This document shows, piece after piece, positions 28,435-37,146 of a DNA stretch of 64,000 nucleotides. Numbering within the stretch: position 1 is the stretch's first letter; every line of letters starts with the position of its first letter. Source of the stretch: Sphingobacterium sp. Its GTDB lineage: Bacteria > Bacteroidota > Bacteroidia > Sphingobacteriales > Sphingobacteriaceae. Below the pieces are notes generated by a model that searched no databases, was not told where the DNA came from, and was given only the letters and a program-made list of their open reading frames with translations. The stretch covers positions 186,001-250,000 of the forward strand of contig JAITTY010000010.1 of NCBI GenBank assembly GCA_031286695.1, written 5' to 3'. The translations under genes and the position numbers were made by a program.

Positions 28435-31400
28435 ATGAAAAAGTGGATTTTACTATGGGCAATGGGCAATTGTGTGTTTGGAGTTTTTGCTCAGCATCCT
28501 GCAAAGGTTTCTGAGGTGAAGAAACGTTATGTAACCTATCCCTTTACGGATCCGGATCCCATAGCCTCAGCTCAAAAATTATACCCTTATTTTCGCTTCG
28601 ATGGTTTTACAAATACGGCTATTGAAAAGGACTGGAAAACCGTTATCCTGGAAAACGATTACATTCGGGTACAGGTGATGCCAGAGATCGGTGGGAAAAT
28701 TTGGTCGGCCTATGATAAGGTCAATAAGCGGGACTATATTTACAACAATGGCGTTGTGAAATTTAGGGATATTGCCATGCGGGGGCCGTGGACGAGTGGT
28801 GGTATTGAAGCTAATTATGGTATTATTGGGCATACACCCAATACCTCTACACCGGTCGATTATCTTACACGGGAGAACGCGGATGGAAGTGTAAGTTGCT
28901 TTATCCACGCTTATGATATGCTAAGCCGTAGCAACTGGACTTTGGAGATTCGACTGGAAAAGGACAAAGGTTATTTTTCAACACGTTCTTTCTGGTCTAA
29001 TGCCAATGCCGTCGAACAACCCTATTATACCTGGATGAACTTGGGGGTTGCGGCCGGACAGGATCTCAAGTTTCTGTATCCGGGAAATCAATATATAGGT
29101 CATGACGGAGATGCACATGCTTGGCCTATTGATAACCAGGGACGCGATCTTTCTAATTATAGGGAGAATGCTTTCGGCAGTTCTAAATCATACCATGTCT
29201 TGGGGGCACATAGCAATGCTTTCGGTGTCTATTATCAAGATCATAACTATGGAATGGCCCGTTATGCGCTCCGGGAAGATAAATTAGGGAAAAAGATATT
29301 TCTTTGGTCTCAGGCTGGAGATGGCAAGATATGGGAAAATTTACTGACCGATAAGAGTGGGCAGTATGTGGAAATCCAAAGCGGACGCCTGTTTAATCAA
29401 AATGTTCCATCAAGTAGTCTGACCCCATTTAAACAAATTGGTTTCGCTCCTTATCAAAGCGATATCTGGACGGAATACTGGATGCCATTCTCAGGGATAG
29501 GCAAACCTAAGGATATTCAGCTGTCGGCAGCTATTCAGCTAAAAAAAGAGAATGATGAGATTTTGTTGGAGATAGATCCGAAGCGACCTTTAAAAGATAG
29601 TATTTATGTTCTTGATAGTGTTGGTAATGTATTGAGTAAAAGTTTTATAGAAGCCAAATTGGGAGAGCCAACAAGATCTTCCTTGAAGGTTGCAACCCTA
29701 TCAAAACCTAGCTATCTTAAATTAGGAAAAGATTATTTTAATCTCAGAACAGAAGAATCCTGGTCAAAATTGAATAGACCCACTGTCATTTCAGCGGAAG
29801 CAAACTCAGATACCGGTCAGACCAAGTTAGTGGAGATACGTGATCTCATTCGCTTTAGGCAATATACACTTGCCGAAGTCAAATTAAAAGAATTGGCTCA
29901 ACAAGCGCCTACTTCACAAACCTATCTTGAAATGACCAAACTGGCCTGGTTTAAAATGGAATATCAGCGATGTTATACCTATGCCCAGCAGGCATTGTCT
30001 ATGGATGCTTATGATGCACAGGCAAATTATTACTATGGTATGGCTGCAATAAAGCTAAAAAAAGAGAACGACGCTTTGGATGGTTTTGAAGTTGCTTCGT
30101 TAAACCCGGCTTGGCGAAGTGCTGCCTTTGTGCAAATGGCCAAATACTATTATCGGATAAAACAATATGAACGCGCTGGGGATTATACTGCAAAAGCGGT
30201 CGTTGCCAACCCACTTAACATCGATGCCTTGCAGATGAGCTTGTTGGTGCAGCGCAAAAAAGAGGATGTAGTAGATACTCTTTTCCGTCAGACAATTCTC
30301 CAATATGATCCGTTTAATGCCTTTCTCCAATTTGAGGAAAAGAAGGACATCTCATCCAGGCAGGAGTTTGCCTCCGAAAAGCGGATGGAGTTGGCGGTAT
30401 GGTATGCGGACCTCGGCGAGTTTGAATCTGCGACCGATCTACTCAGTTCGGGGCAGAAGAATACAGAAACCTTACTTTGGCTGGCTTGGTTGACACGATC
30501 GAATAAGTCGATCAGTCAGGGATGGTTAACGCAGGCAGAGCAAAGTAAGCCAAGTTTTGTCTTTCCATTTCGTGAAGAAAGTAATGGTGTATTCGAATGG
30601 GCAAAAAGTAACAGCAAAAGCTGGACTGTCGATTACCTGTCGGCATTATTGTACCGTTTCAGGAATCAACCCAAAAAAGCAAGAGAACTCCTGTCAACCG
30701 TGGAGCAGGAACCAACAGATTTCGCTGCCTATTATGCATTGAAATCAAGCTTACAAGATACAAGCCGTATTGATCTGGCCGTAAAGATGATGCAGCAGGC
30801 AACACGAGTAGATCCACAAGAATGGCGATATGGACTACATTTGGTGGAGCTCCTAAATAATAGTAAGTCTTATGAGGAGGCGCTTAAGGTAATTACGGCG
30901 TATCATCGCAAATTTCCAAAAAATTATATACTCACGCTGGCACATGTACGTACTTTGTTGTTGGCTAAAGAATATGCGCGTGCCGAGAAGGAATTAGGGG
31001 GTGTGACCATACTTCCTTTTGAAGGGGCGACAGAAGGTCATCGGTATTATGTGCAGACCAAATTAATGTTGGCCTACCAATTTATCTTGGAGAAGAACTA
31101 TAAAAAGGCAAAGTTGAAGATTGCGGAATCGAGGTTATGGCCGATAAATTTGGGCGCTGGTGAACCTTATGCGGAGGAAAAAAATGAACTATTGGCTGAC
31201 TGGCTTGAACAACAAGTGCAGCAAAAAGTTAAGCAAGGGAATATTGGTCTTTTGAAAAAAATTGTTCAGGGTAAACCGTCAAAGAACAAGTATGAGCTGA
31301 TGCTTCGTGAACTTGCAGAAGAGCAATTACAGCTGTCGAAAGGGGAAGGAGCTGTCGTGAAGAAGGGTGATTTAAAAGGAATGAGCCCGTCGGATCATGA

Positions 31401-31494
31401 CCTTGTAAATCAGATTAAAGAGGGGGATCTTGCAAGCTATTGGCCTATATTGATTCGGAAAATCTATTTTGAACAGGATCAACGGTTATTCTGA
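28435..31494 (+). CDS. DUF5107 domain protein with C-terminal TPR repeats
   Basis: A 1019-residue exported protein (signal peptide ending near VFAQH). The N-terminal 340 residues match the DUF5107 type: PEIGGKIWSAYDK, RGPWTSGGIEANYGIIGH, YYTWMNLGVAAGQDLKFLYP and IWTEYWMPFSGIG. This is a beta-sandwich reminiscent of sugar-mutarotase/galactosidase-small-domain folds and is often found in polysaccharide loci. From about 450 onward are TPR-like helical repeats (AYDAQANYYYGMAAIKLKK, YYRIKQYERAGDYTAKAV and others). The enzymatic role, if any, is unknown to me. It is the last gene of the locus and ends at a strong bidirectional terminator. It may bind or modify the same glycan as the hydrolase before it. 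Confidence 0.78.
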   Translation: MKKWILLWAMGNCVFGVFAQHPAKVSEVKKRYVTYPFTDPDPIASAQKLYPYFRFDGFTNTAIEKDWKTVILENDYIRVQVMPEIGGKIWSAYDKVNKRDYIYNNGVVKFRDIAMRGPWTSGGIEANYGIIGHTPNTSTPVDYLTRENADGSVSCFIHAYDMLSRSNWTLEIRLEKDKGYFSTRSFWSNANAVEQPYYTWMNLGVAAGQDLKFLYPGNQYIGHDGDAHAWPIDNQGRDLSNYRENAFGSSKSYHVLGAHSNAFGVYYQDHNYGMARYALREDKLGKKIFLWSQAGDGKIWENLLTDKSGQYVEIQSGRLFNQNVPSSSLTPFKQIGFAPYQSDIWTEYWMPFSGIGKPKDIQLSAAIQLKKENDEILLEIDPKRPLKDSIYVLDSVGNVLSKSFIEAKLGEPTRSSLKVATLSKPSYLKLGKDYFNLRTEESWSKLNRPTVISAEANSDTGQTKLVEIRDLIRFRQYTLAEVKLKELAQQAPTSQTYLEMTKLAWFKMEYQRCYTYAQQALSMDAYDAQANYYYGMAAIKLKKENDALDGFEVASLNPAWRSAAFVQMAKYYYRIKQYERAGDYTAKAVVANPLNIDALQMSLLVQRKKEDVVDTLFRQTILQYDPFNAFLQFEEKKDISSRQEFASEKRMELAVWYADLGEFESATDLLSSGQKNTETLLWLAWLTRSNKSISQGWLTQAEQSKPSFVFPFREESNGVFEWAKSNSKSWTVDYLSALLYRFRNQPKKARELLSTVEQEPTDFAAYYALKSSLQDTSRIDLAVKMMQQATRVDPQEWRYGLHLVELLNNSKSYEEALKVITAYHRKFPKNYILTLAHVRTLLLAKEYARAEKELGGVTILPFEGATEGHRYYVQTKLMLAYQFILEKNYKKAKLKIAESRLWPINLGAGEPYAEEKNELLADWLEQQVQQKVKQGNIGLLKKIVQGKPSKNKYELMLRELAEEQLQLSKGEGAVVKKGDLKGMSPSDHDLVNQIKEGDLASYWPILIRKIYFEQDQRLF

Positions 31495-31523
31495 TGCGTT
31501 GTTAACGTTGCAAGTATATGTTC

Positions 31524-31569
31524 ATCACATTAAAAAGTGGTCGCTTTTGCGACCACTTTTTAATGTGAT
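31524..31569. terminator. bidirectional terminator between convergent genes
   Basis: A perfect 21-bp stem (31524-31544 with 31549-31569) around TTTT. The stem contains A5 on one arm and T5 on the other, so it can end transcripts from the DUF5107 gene and from the opposing dioxygenase gene. Confidence 0.92.
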
Positions 31570-31578
31570 ATTTTCAGA

Positions 31579-32349
31579 TTAATCTAAGCCTAGACGAATG
31601 GCTTGCTCAACTGGAGTATATCCGTCTGTGGAATCCGTGATCGCTAATTCTCCCCTCAACAGCAAGGGCGGTTGTGCCATAAATTTAGGAAGAGTTCCAC
31701 TGTGTGGTTGAGCTGAATGCACTAGAAACGGATGGCAAAGATAAACTGTACCTGTTTTACCCGTTGCATACACCTCTTTCCTGTTGGGCAGCTCGTCCAA
31801 CTTATTAGCAAGCTGCATAAACGAAAGACCAAACTCTCCCTCCTTAGCTAAGAGCTTTGCCACATCAATGTGAGAACCTTCATATATGATCGTAGGCGCA
31901 TCATTTTCGCTTACGTCCGAATACAACACAAGCATTAATAAGGCTCGACCTTTTGATTTGACATTGACTCGCCACTCAAAATAATTGTTCGGGTCGTTTC
32001 CCGGGAAACTTGCGTCTACGTGTTTACCTATATCATTTGGTTTCTGAATAGACGGAAACCGAACAGGGAATGTACCCACATTTCGACAGGGGATCCATTT
32101 GTTTTTACCAATTAATTGATTAAAAATTAGGTGCATTTTTCCGGCATTTAACGATTCGATAAAAGGTTGTTGAGTATACATACCCAAGCGTATAACTGAT
32201 TCGGTCCAAGTCTGCGGATTAGACCTTTCACAGGGAAGGTCATTCCATAGGATATCTAAAACTGCATCCGCTGTTTCTTCTGAAAATGCATTTTCAATGC
32301 GAACAAAACCACTAAGAATGAATTGCTCTATTTCCTTTTTACTTAGTAT
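31579..32349 (-). CDS. PhyH-type Fe(II)/2-oxoglutarate dioxygenase with a lost or non-standard start
   Basis: Homology-like coding sequence runs 256 codons from 32349, but the expected first codon there is ATA, directly after an in-frame TAA (32350-32352); the ATG at 32356-32358 reads only Met-Ser-stop. The N-terminal piece reads ILSKKEIEQFILSGFVRIEN, exactly how phytanoyl-CoA-dioxygenase-like proteins begin. The first standard start in frame is TTG at 32187, which would drop 54 residues. The metal site looks intact: HVD (HxD) and the distal His in HPFLVHSAQPHSG. Either an ATA start, a start-codon mutation (pseudogene in progress) or a truncated TTG-started protein. Substrate unknown. It is alone between two terminators. 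Confidence 0.75.
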   Translation of the reverse strand: MLSKKEIEQFILSGFVRIENAFSEETADAVLDILWNDLPCERSNPQTWTESVIRLGMYTQQPFIESLNAGKMHLIFNQLIGKNKWIPCRNVGTFPVRFPSIQKPNDIGKHVDASFPGNDPNNYFEWRVNVKSKGRALLMLVLYSDVSENDAPTIIYEGSHIDVAKLLAKEGEFGLSFMQLANKLDELPNRKEVYATGKTGTVYLCHPFLVHSAQPHSGTLPKFMAQPPLLLRGELAITDSTDGYTPVEQAIRLGLD

Positions 32350-32595
32350 TTATGACATAATTCTTTTGATATATAAACTATGTAGGAACAACAATTGCGT
32401 GTTGACCTATTTGTTTAGATAATGAATAAAATTTTAAAATAGAAATCTACGCTATGTGGATCGTACACAGCGCCGTGCTTAAGAACTAAGCAAGAAAAGG
32501 ATTTTATAACATTACAGTCATTCTCATATTACAAATATAAAAAATTCTTGTACCTATGTTAGAGATTTTATTGAAAGTTATTTCCTGCTTATAAA

Positions 32596-32624
32596 CAAAA
32601 AAGCCCTAACTTTTGTTAGAGCTT
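32596..32624 (-). terminator. terminator of tRNA-Pro
   Basis: On the minus strand a 10-bp stem with one G-U pair (32615-32624 with 32601-32610) and AAAA loop is followed by a T-run (32597-32602), directly after the tRNA gene. Confidence 0.85.
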
Positions 32625-32627
32625 CTC

Positions 32628-32704
32628 TGGTCGGGATGGCCGGATTTGAACCGACGACCTCCAGCACCCCATGCTGGCGCGATACCGGGCTACGCTACAT
32701 CCCG
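32628..32704 (-). tRNA. tRNA-Pro (anticodon GGG)
   Basis: A 77-nt cloverleaf with encoded CCA. The acceptor stem pairs CGGGATG (from 32704) with CATCCCG (32632-32638). The anticodon stem CCAGC/GCTGG encloses ATGGGGT, giving anticodon GGG, and the T arm contains GGTTCAAATC. GGG reads proline codons CCC and CCU. Confidence 0.95.
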
Positions 32705-32810
32705 TTTATTCCAATTTGATAAAAGGTTTATCTGAAATAGGACCGTTATCAGGAATAATTTTTTGGTAGGGCTAAAATAATAATTATTGACAAAAAATAA
32801 AATGTAAATG

Positions 32811-32850
32811 CACAAAAAACGCCATTCAATTTGGAATGGCGTTTTTTGTG
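32811..32850. terminator. terminator after barrel-protein gene
   Basis: A perfect 17-bp stem (32811-32827 with 32834-32850), GC core GCCATTC and outer A6/T6 runs; it serves the minus-strand gene ending at 32865 and would also work on the plus strand. Confidence 0.9.
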
Positions 32851-32864
32851 CTACAGTGTATTCA

Positions 32865-33428
32865 TTAGAATTTGTAACCTACCATAATACCGATTGTTTT
32901 ATTTTTTGCATCTAGCGTTTTGTCGACACTGGTAAAACCATGACTATAATAGGCGTCTAAGGTAAGGTGACTGATATCTACACCGATGCCTACTCTTCCA
33001 TCAAATGAAAATTTCTTATAATCGGTATTTACACTGGACTTGACTGTTTTAACATCATAGTTTAACTGCGGACCCAACATTCCACGGAGGTTGAAGTCGC
33101 CATTTTCCAAAAATTTGTATCCTAGTTGAAGGGGAAGATTTATTTGATAGAATTTGGGCGTTTTTTGTCCGTTTTCGAAGTTATACTCCTTGCGCAAAAG
33201 ACTGGCACCGATTCCAGGCTGAAAGAATACACGATTTCCAATACGTGCAAATCCTGCAACTGATACCCCAACTTTGCCATTATTATCTTTGACAGACTTA
33301 TTGCCAAAGGAACTCATATGATAGTTGCTCCCGACTTGCAGGCCATAAGTGATGTCCTGTGCTTGTGTAGTACCTGTTAATCCCATTAATGTCAATCCCA
33401 ACAGGGCTGCTTTGAATGTTGTTTTCAT
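32865..33428 (-). CDS. outer-membrane beta-barrel protein (porin/PorT-like)
   Basis: A 187-residue exported protein. The ATG at 33428 is preferred over an in-frame TTG two codons earlier; it gives a signal peptide (KTTFKAALLGLTLMGLTG, cleavage after TQAQ). The mature part is a series of amphipathic strands (YGLQVGSNYHMSSFG, VAGFARIGNRVFFQPGIGASLL, LPLQLGYKFL, GMLGPQLNYDVKT, and the final KTIGIMVGYKF with terminal Phe), the pattern of an eight-stranded small barrel in the PorT/outer membrane beta-barrel family. Function beyond this is unknown. Its promoter lies in the 343-bp gap shared with the divergent sigma gene at 33778. Confidence 0.85.
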   Translation of the reverse strand: MKTTFKAALLGLTLMGLTGTTQAQDITYGLQVGSNYHMSSFGNKSVKDNNGKVGVSVAGFARIGNRVFFQPGIGASLLRKEYNFENGQKTPKFYQINLPLQLGYKFLENGDFNLRGMLGPQLNYDVKTVKSSVNTDYKKFSFDGRVGIGVDISHLTLDAYYSHGFTSVDKTLDAKNKTIGIMVGYKF

Positions 33429-33434
33429 TGTCAA

Positions 33435-33777
33435 ATTAATTTGTTATCAATTGTATGTTGCTCTTTCCTTTATGACAATGGAAAATCCGTATACCCTTAG
33501 AAAAAAAATATTTTATAAAATAGATGGCTTACCTTTAGTGATAATAATTACTTTTCTATAGCGCTTCTTGGGTGAATCTTATCGTTCAGACGGGAGAATG
33601 AACGGTGCTTGTCGTCGTATTGATATGAAAAGAGTTAAGAATAGGATCAACTAACGGATTTGCGATCATTTGGTTCAGGTAATTGAAGTTGATAAAAAAA
33701 TGAAAAATTTGTAAGGGTAATAGTCTATTGGGATGTCTTACTAATAGAGCAGATTATTTAAACAACAGAATTGATCA
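33435..33777. other. 343-bp divergent intergenic region (barrel protein / sigma factor)
   Basis: No gene is seen. Near the sigma gene is AAGGG (33713-33717) followed 17 nt later by GTCTTAC (33735-33741), similar in layout to AGGGG (17715-17719) and CGTATAAC (17737-17744) ahead of the other anti-sigma gene. This could be an ECF sigma autoregulatory promoter, which is an inference. Confidence 0.4.
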
Positions 33778-34311
33778 ATGTCGGAAAATAAAGAAAAGAA
33801 TTTTGAGCAGCTTTTTCGCGCACATTACAAGGAGTTACATCGTTATGCTTACCGGTATCTAGGCAATAGTGATATAGCGGAAGAGGTCGTACAACAGGTG
33901 TTTCTGCGGCTTTGGGAACGCGATTGGGAGGAACAGATACATACTTCATTAAAAGCTTACTTATATCGGGCTATTTATAATGAGAGTATGAATGTGCTAA
34001 AAAAGGAGCAACGAAAGTTAAAATATCAATCACACGAGCAGCATCGGCAGGATTTTGTGCCTGCGGTTGATGAAAGTACGCGGGATTTGGACGAAAAGCT
34101 ACAGGTAGCATTGGCAGAATTACCCGAAAAAAGCCGGACGGTCTTTGAGTTAAGTCGCTTTCAGGAAATGAAGTATAAAGATATCGCAGCAACCTTGGAT
34201 CTGTCGATAAAAACTGTTGAGGGGCATATGAGCAGGGCGCTGAGACATTTGCGTATCGAACTTGTGGATTATTTAACATTGATTATTTGCTTTCTTATCT
34301 ATACACTATGA
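33778..34311 (+). CDS. ECF sigma-70 factor
   Basis: A 177-residue ECF sigma factor. Region 2 (about 12-80) has YKELHRYAYRYLGNSDIAEEVVQQVFLRLWER; region 4 (about 103-160) has LPEKSRTVFELSRFQEMKYKDIAATLDL and the HTH end SIKTVEGHMSRALRHL. The last residues are hydrophobic (LTLIICFLIYTL), an unusual tail for a soluble factor. Its stop overlaps the start of the FecR gene by ATGA (34308-34311), implying translational coupling and 1:1 synthesis with the inhibitor. The only other gene behind it encodes the STN-repeat protein at 35324, so that protein is probably the main regulated product and sensor. Confidence 0.92.
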   Translation: MSENKEKNFEQLFRAHYKELHRYAYRYLGNSDIAEEVVQQVFLRLWERDWEEQIHTSLKAYLYRAIYNESMNVLKKEQRKLKYQSHEQHRQDFVPAVDESTRDLDEKLQVALAELPEKSRTVFELSRFQEMKYKDIAATLDLSIKTVEGHMSRALRHLRIELVDYLTLIICFLIYTL

Positions 34312-35276
34312 ATAAGGAACTGTTAGAAAAATATATCGTTGGTGAGACCAATGAATTAGAGACAGCCATGATACAAAATTGGTTGGAGGAAGATGCTAAG
34401 AATAAGGAGGAATACATAAAAATGAAAAAAATGTGGGATAGTTTGCCGAAACCCCTGGATGTCCCGGATGTGGACGTGGATAAGGCTTGGGCTGACTTCA
34501 AAGCAGTACGCGACAGCAGGGCGTCAGATACTACGGTAATCCCCAAAAAGACAGTATCGGTGATAAAATGGAGCTGGTGGCTAGCGGCAAGTATCTTGAT
34601 TATGTGTGCAGTAGGATTCTATGTATTTGATCAGTCGCACCGTGAAGAAATGTATCTTTCGAGTACGGGGCAAGTGCGTCAGGATTCTCTGCCTGATGGG
34701 TCGTTTGTTACATTAAATAAAAACACGAAGCTCGCCTACTCAAGCAGATGGACCAATAGGAATAGAAATGTCGCATTGAAAAAGGGTGAAGTATTTTTTC
34801 AAGTACACAAGGACAAAAAACATCCCTTCGTTATTGAAACTGGAAAAACTAAAATTACTGTTCTGGGGACCAGTTTTAATGTGCGTCGGATTTCGGATGC
34901 AACTGAAGTCATCGTTTCTACGGGTTTGGTCAAGGTAGGTTATGCGGACAAGGAAGTCTTTTTACGGCCACAACAAATGATTACGATTCGTGACAATGAT
35001 ACTCTTAAAGTGGAAAAGGAACCTGTTAAGGATCAGTTTTATAAATATTATGTGGATCGTGCGTTTGATTTTGAGAATACTACATTGCAACGTGTTGTCG
35101 AGTTGCTTAACCGAGCTTATGACTATAAGATTATTATAGATCATTCTTCCGATCAGAAATTATTGTTGACAGCGAAATTCGAGCAAAATAGTTTAACTGA
35201 AATTTTAAAAGTCATTTCTAGCACATTTGGATTAAAAGTCAATGTGAAAGACAGGGAAATTCATCTGACGAGATAA
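34308..35276 (+). CDS. FecR-family anti-sigma factor
   Basis: The frame is open from 34287, but the ATG at 34308 overlapping the sigma stop (ATGA) is the natural start, giving 322 residues. Cytoplasmic sigma-binding part 1-85 (LLEKYIVGETNELETAMIQNWLEED), membrane helix about 88-107, periplasmic FecR domain about 115-225 (LPDGSFVTLNKNTKLAYS, GEVFFQVHKDKKHPFVIETG, VLGTSFNVRR) and STN-like DUF4974 at about 250-322 (FDFENTTLQRVVELLNRAY, LTAKFEQNSLTEIL). Complete and typical. It inhibits the sigma factor encoded before it and should receive a signal from an STN domain, which the next gene supplies. Confidence 0.93.
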   Translation: MNKELLEKYIVGETNELETAMIQNWLEEDAKNKEEYIKMKKMWDSLPKPLDVPDVDVDKAWADFKAVRDSRASDTTVIPKKTVSVIKWSWWLAASILIMCAVGFYVFDQSHREEMYLSSTGQVRQDSLPDGSFVTLNKNTKLAYSSRWTNRNRNVALKKGEVFFQVHKDKKHPFVIETGKTKITVLGTSFNVRRISDATEVIVSTGLVKVGYADKEVFLRPQQMITIRDNDTLKVEKEPVKDQFYKYYVDRAFDFENTTLQRVVELLNRAYDYKIIIDHSSDQKLLLTAKFEQNSLTEILKVISSTFGLKVNVKDREIHLTR

Positions 35277-35323
35277 ACCATCAAATAAATATATTTTCGG
35301 AACAAAATTGTATAGAAAGCAAC

Positions 35324-37018
35324 ATGATACTATTTTTTATAAAGAGAGCAGAACTTTACCTTTTCATTTTCATGCTGTGTTCGTTCCATTGGGTACGGGC
35401 ACAGCAAAAGCTGGCAACGGAGATCCAGATGCCAGCTTTTGCAGCGACTACCGTCGGTGAAGTTTTCCAGGTATTAAAAGAGAAACAGGATGTGTTATTT
35501 TCCTTTAATGGGAATATCTTACAGACAGACAGTGTTATTCATACCCGGGCTTATCAAGGAAATTTATATGACTATCTGGATCGGATTTTTGGGAAAGAGT
35601 ATAGTTTCAAAGAACTCGGAAGGCATATTATTATTCAATATACACCGCAGCGGATGTCGGTGGATTTTGAGGTAAAGACACCCAATAAAAACAAGGTGGT
35701 TATATCCGGATATATCAAAAATATCCGGACCAATAATCCGATTTCCAATGCGAGCATCTTTGATCGAAGTGCTTTATTGTCCACACTGACAGATCAAAAT
35801 GGCTACTTTGAACTGGACGTAAAGAAAAAAAGTAATCTCATCGCCGTGAATGTTAGTAAAGAGACTTTTCGGGATACCAGTGTTATGGTCATTTTTCCAA
35901 TAGAGGCGCGAATTGGGGATAAAAAGAAGCGTGAATACGGCTATTTTGAAGGATATGAGGAAGACCACGGTCTTTATCGGTCTTTTTGGGGGCGAGTATT
36001 TCTGTCACCTGCACAGAAGATACAAAGTATGAATTTGGGTGGGATGTTTTTATATAGTCCCTACCAGATCTCGATGACACCGGGATTAAGTACGCATGGT
36101 TTTATACGATCACAGATTGTAAATAAATTTTCCCTAAATATTATTGGAGGAGCGACTGCAGGTGTTAAAGGCCTTGAACTTGGTGGCGTATTTAATATTA
36201 ACCAATATGATATGCAAGGCATGCAGATGGCGGGAGTTTTCAATACGGTGGGAGGAAATGTAAAAGGAGTGCAAGTAGCCGGTGTTGGAAATAGAGTCTT
36301 TGCCGAGGTGAAGGGAGTTCAACTTGCTGGAGTATTGAATAAAGTCGATACGGTGAGAGGTGTTCAGATTGCCGGAGTTGTCAATATGGCTAATGAAGCA
36401 CCTGGAACAACACAAATTGCGGGGATATTAAATGCCAGCCAATCGACTGTTGGAAGTCAAATAGCTGGAATTGCAAATAGAGCTAAAAAAGTAAAAGGGC
36501 TGCAGTTAGCGGGAATAATCAATATTGCAGACAGTAGTGATTATCCGATTGGTTTGCTGAATTTTATTAAAAACGGCGAAAAGAGCCTTGCCTTGGCCAT
36601 TAATGAGGAGAGCTATCTTGGACTGCAATTTCGTTCCGGCGGACGTGTCCTTTATAGCCTATTATCGATCAATGTGGCACTTGAAGGTAATAGACCTGAA
36701 AAATATGCTTTTGAAGCGGGATTAGGAGCTCTATTGCTCAATAGATCTAAATTCAGTCTCCGTACCGAAATAGCGACGCGTAATCTTCTGACCGAGAAAT
36801 TTAAAATGCTGGATAACCACCAATCTTCGTTACGTGTGATTCCGGCGTTTAAATTAAGTGACCGGATTTCCATATTTGCTGCACCCAGCTTGAACTATGC
36901 GGAGAGGGATGAAAATACAATTTCTGGTGGTCGTACGGTATGGAAAGTTTGGCGAAGAGATCGTACAAGAAATACGTTTTACGGCGGTGGAATGGCCGGC
37001 CTTATGTTAAAATTATAA
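35324..37018 (+). CDS. STN + carboxypeptidase-like domain + GVQLAGVxN repeat surface protein
   Basis: A 564-residue exported protein of unusual build. After the signal peptide (ending near WVRAQQ) comes an STN signalling domain (about 30-108; VGEVFQVLKEKQDVLFSFN, YSFKELGRHIIIQYTP), then a carboxypeptidase-like domain (about 127-190; ISGYIKNIRTNNPISNASI). There is no TonB plug. Instead eight copies of a G-[VLM]-[QE]-[LIMV]-[AG]-G-[VI]-x-N motif fill about 281-398 (GLELGGVFN, GMQMAGVFN, GVQVAGVGN, GVQLAGVLN, GVQIAGVVN, TTQIAGILN, GSQIAGIAN, GLQLAGIIN), like the LA_2272-type surface repeats. The C-terminal 160 residues look like barrel strands ending in MAGLMLKL. It is 47 bp behind the anti-sigma gene and probably sits in the outer membrane, signalling through STN. 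Confidence 0.75.
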   Translation: MILFFIKRAELYLFIFMLCSFHWVRAQQKLATEIQMPAFAATTVGEVFQVLKEKQDVLFSFNGNILQTDSVIHTRAYQGNLYDYLDRIFGKEYSFKELGRHIIIQYTPQRMSVDFEVKTPNKNKVVISGYIKNIRTNNPISNASIFDRSALLSTLTDQNGYFELDVKKKSNLIAVNVSKETFRDTSVMVIFPIEARIGDKKKREYGYFEGYEEDHGLYRSFWGRVFLSPAQKIQSMNLGGMFLYSPYQISMTPGLSTHGFIRSQIVNKFSLNIIGGATAGVKGLELGGVFNINQYDMQGMQMAGVFNTVGGNVKGVQVAGVGNRVFAEVKGVQLAGVLNKVDTVRGVQIAGVVNMANEAPGTTQIAGILNASQSTVGSQIAGIANRAKKVKGLQLAGIINIADSSDYPIGLLNFIKNGEKSLALAINEESYLGLQFRSGGRVLYSLLSINVALEGNRPEKYAFEAGLGALLLNRSKFSLRTEIATRNLLTEKFKMLDNHQSSLRVIPAFKLSDRISIFAAPSLNYAERDENTISGGRTVWKVWRRDRTRNTFYGGGMAGLMLKL

Positions 37019-37082
37019 AACTAAAAACTATTTTATAACAGTATTGTTCTATAGATAGCTTTTAAACATTTAACATTTTACG

Positions 37083-37124
37083 TAAACGCCCTCTATCAAT
37101 CTGATAAAGGGCGTTTATCTTTTT
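37083..37124 (+). terminator. rho-independent terminator after STN-repeat gene
   Basis: A 16-bp stem with one G-U pair (37083-37098 with 37102-37117), ATC loop, followed by TCTTTTT. Confidence 0.9.
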
Positions 37125-37146
37125 ATAGCTGATGACAGCACAGAGC

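Noticed and set aside
32628..32704. tRNA-Pro as a mobile-element attachment site
   Set aside because: No integrase gene and no repeated 3' tRNA fragment was seen nearby.
36171..36520. Repeat region of the STN protein as a DNA tandem repeat or recombination array
   Set aside because: The repeat is clear in protein but the DNA copies differ strongly, so it is an old protein repeat rather than a recent tandem duplication.
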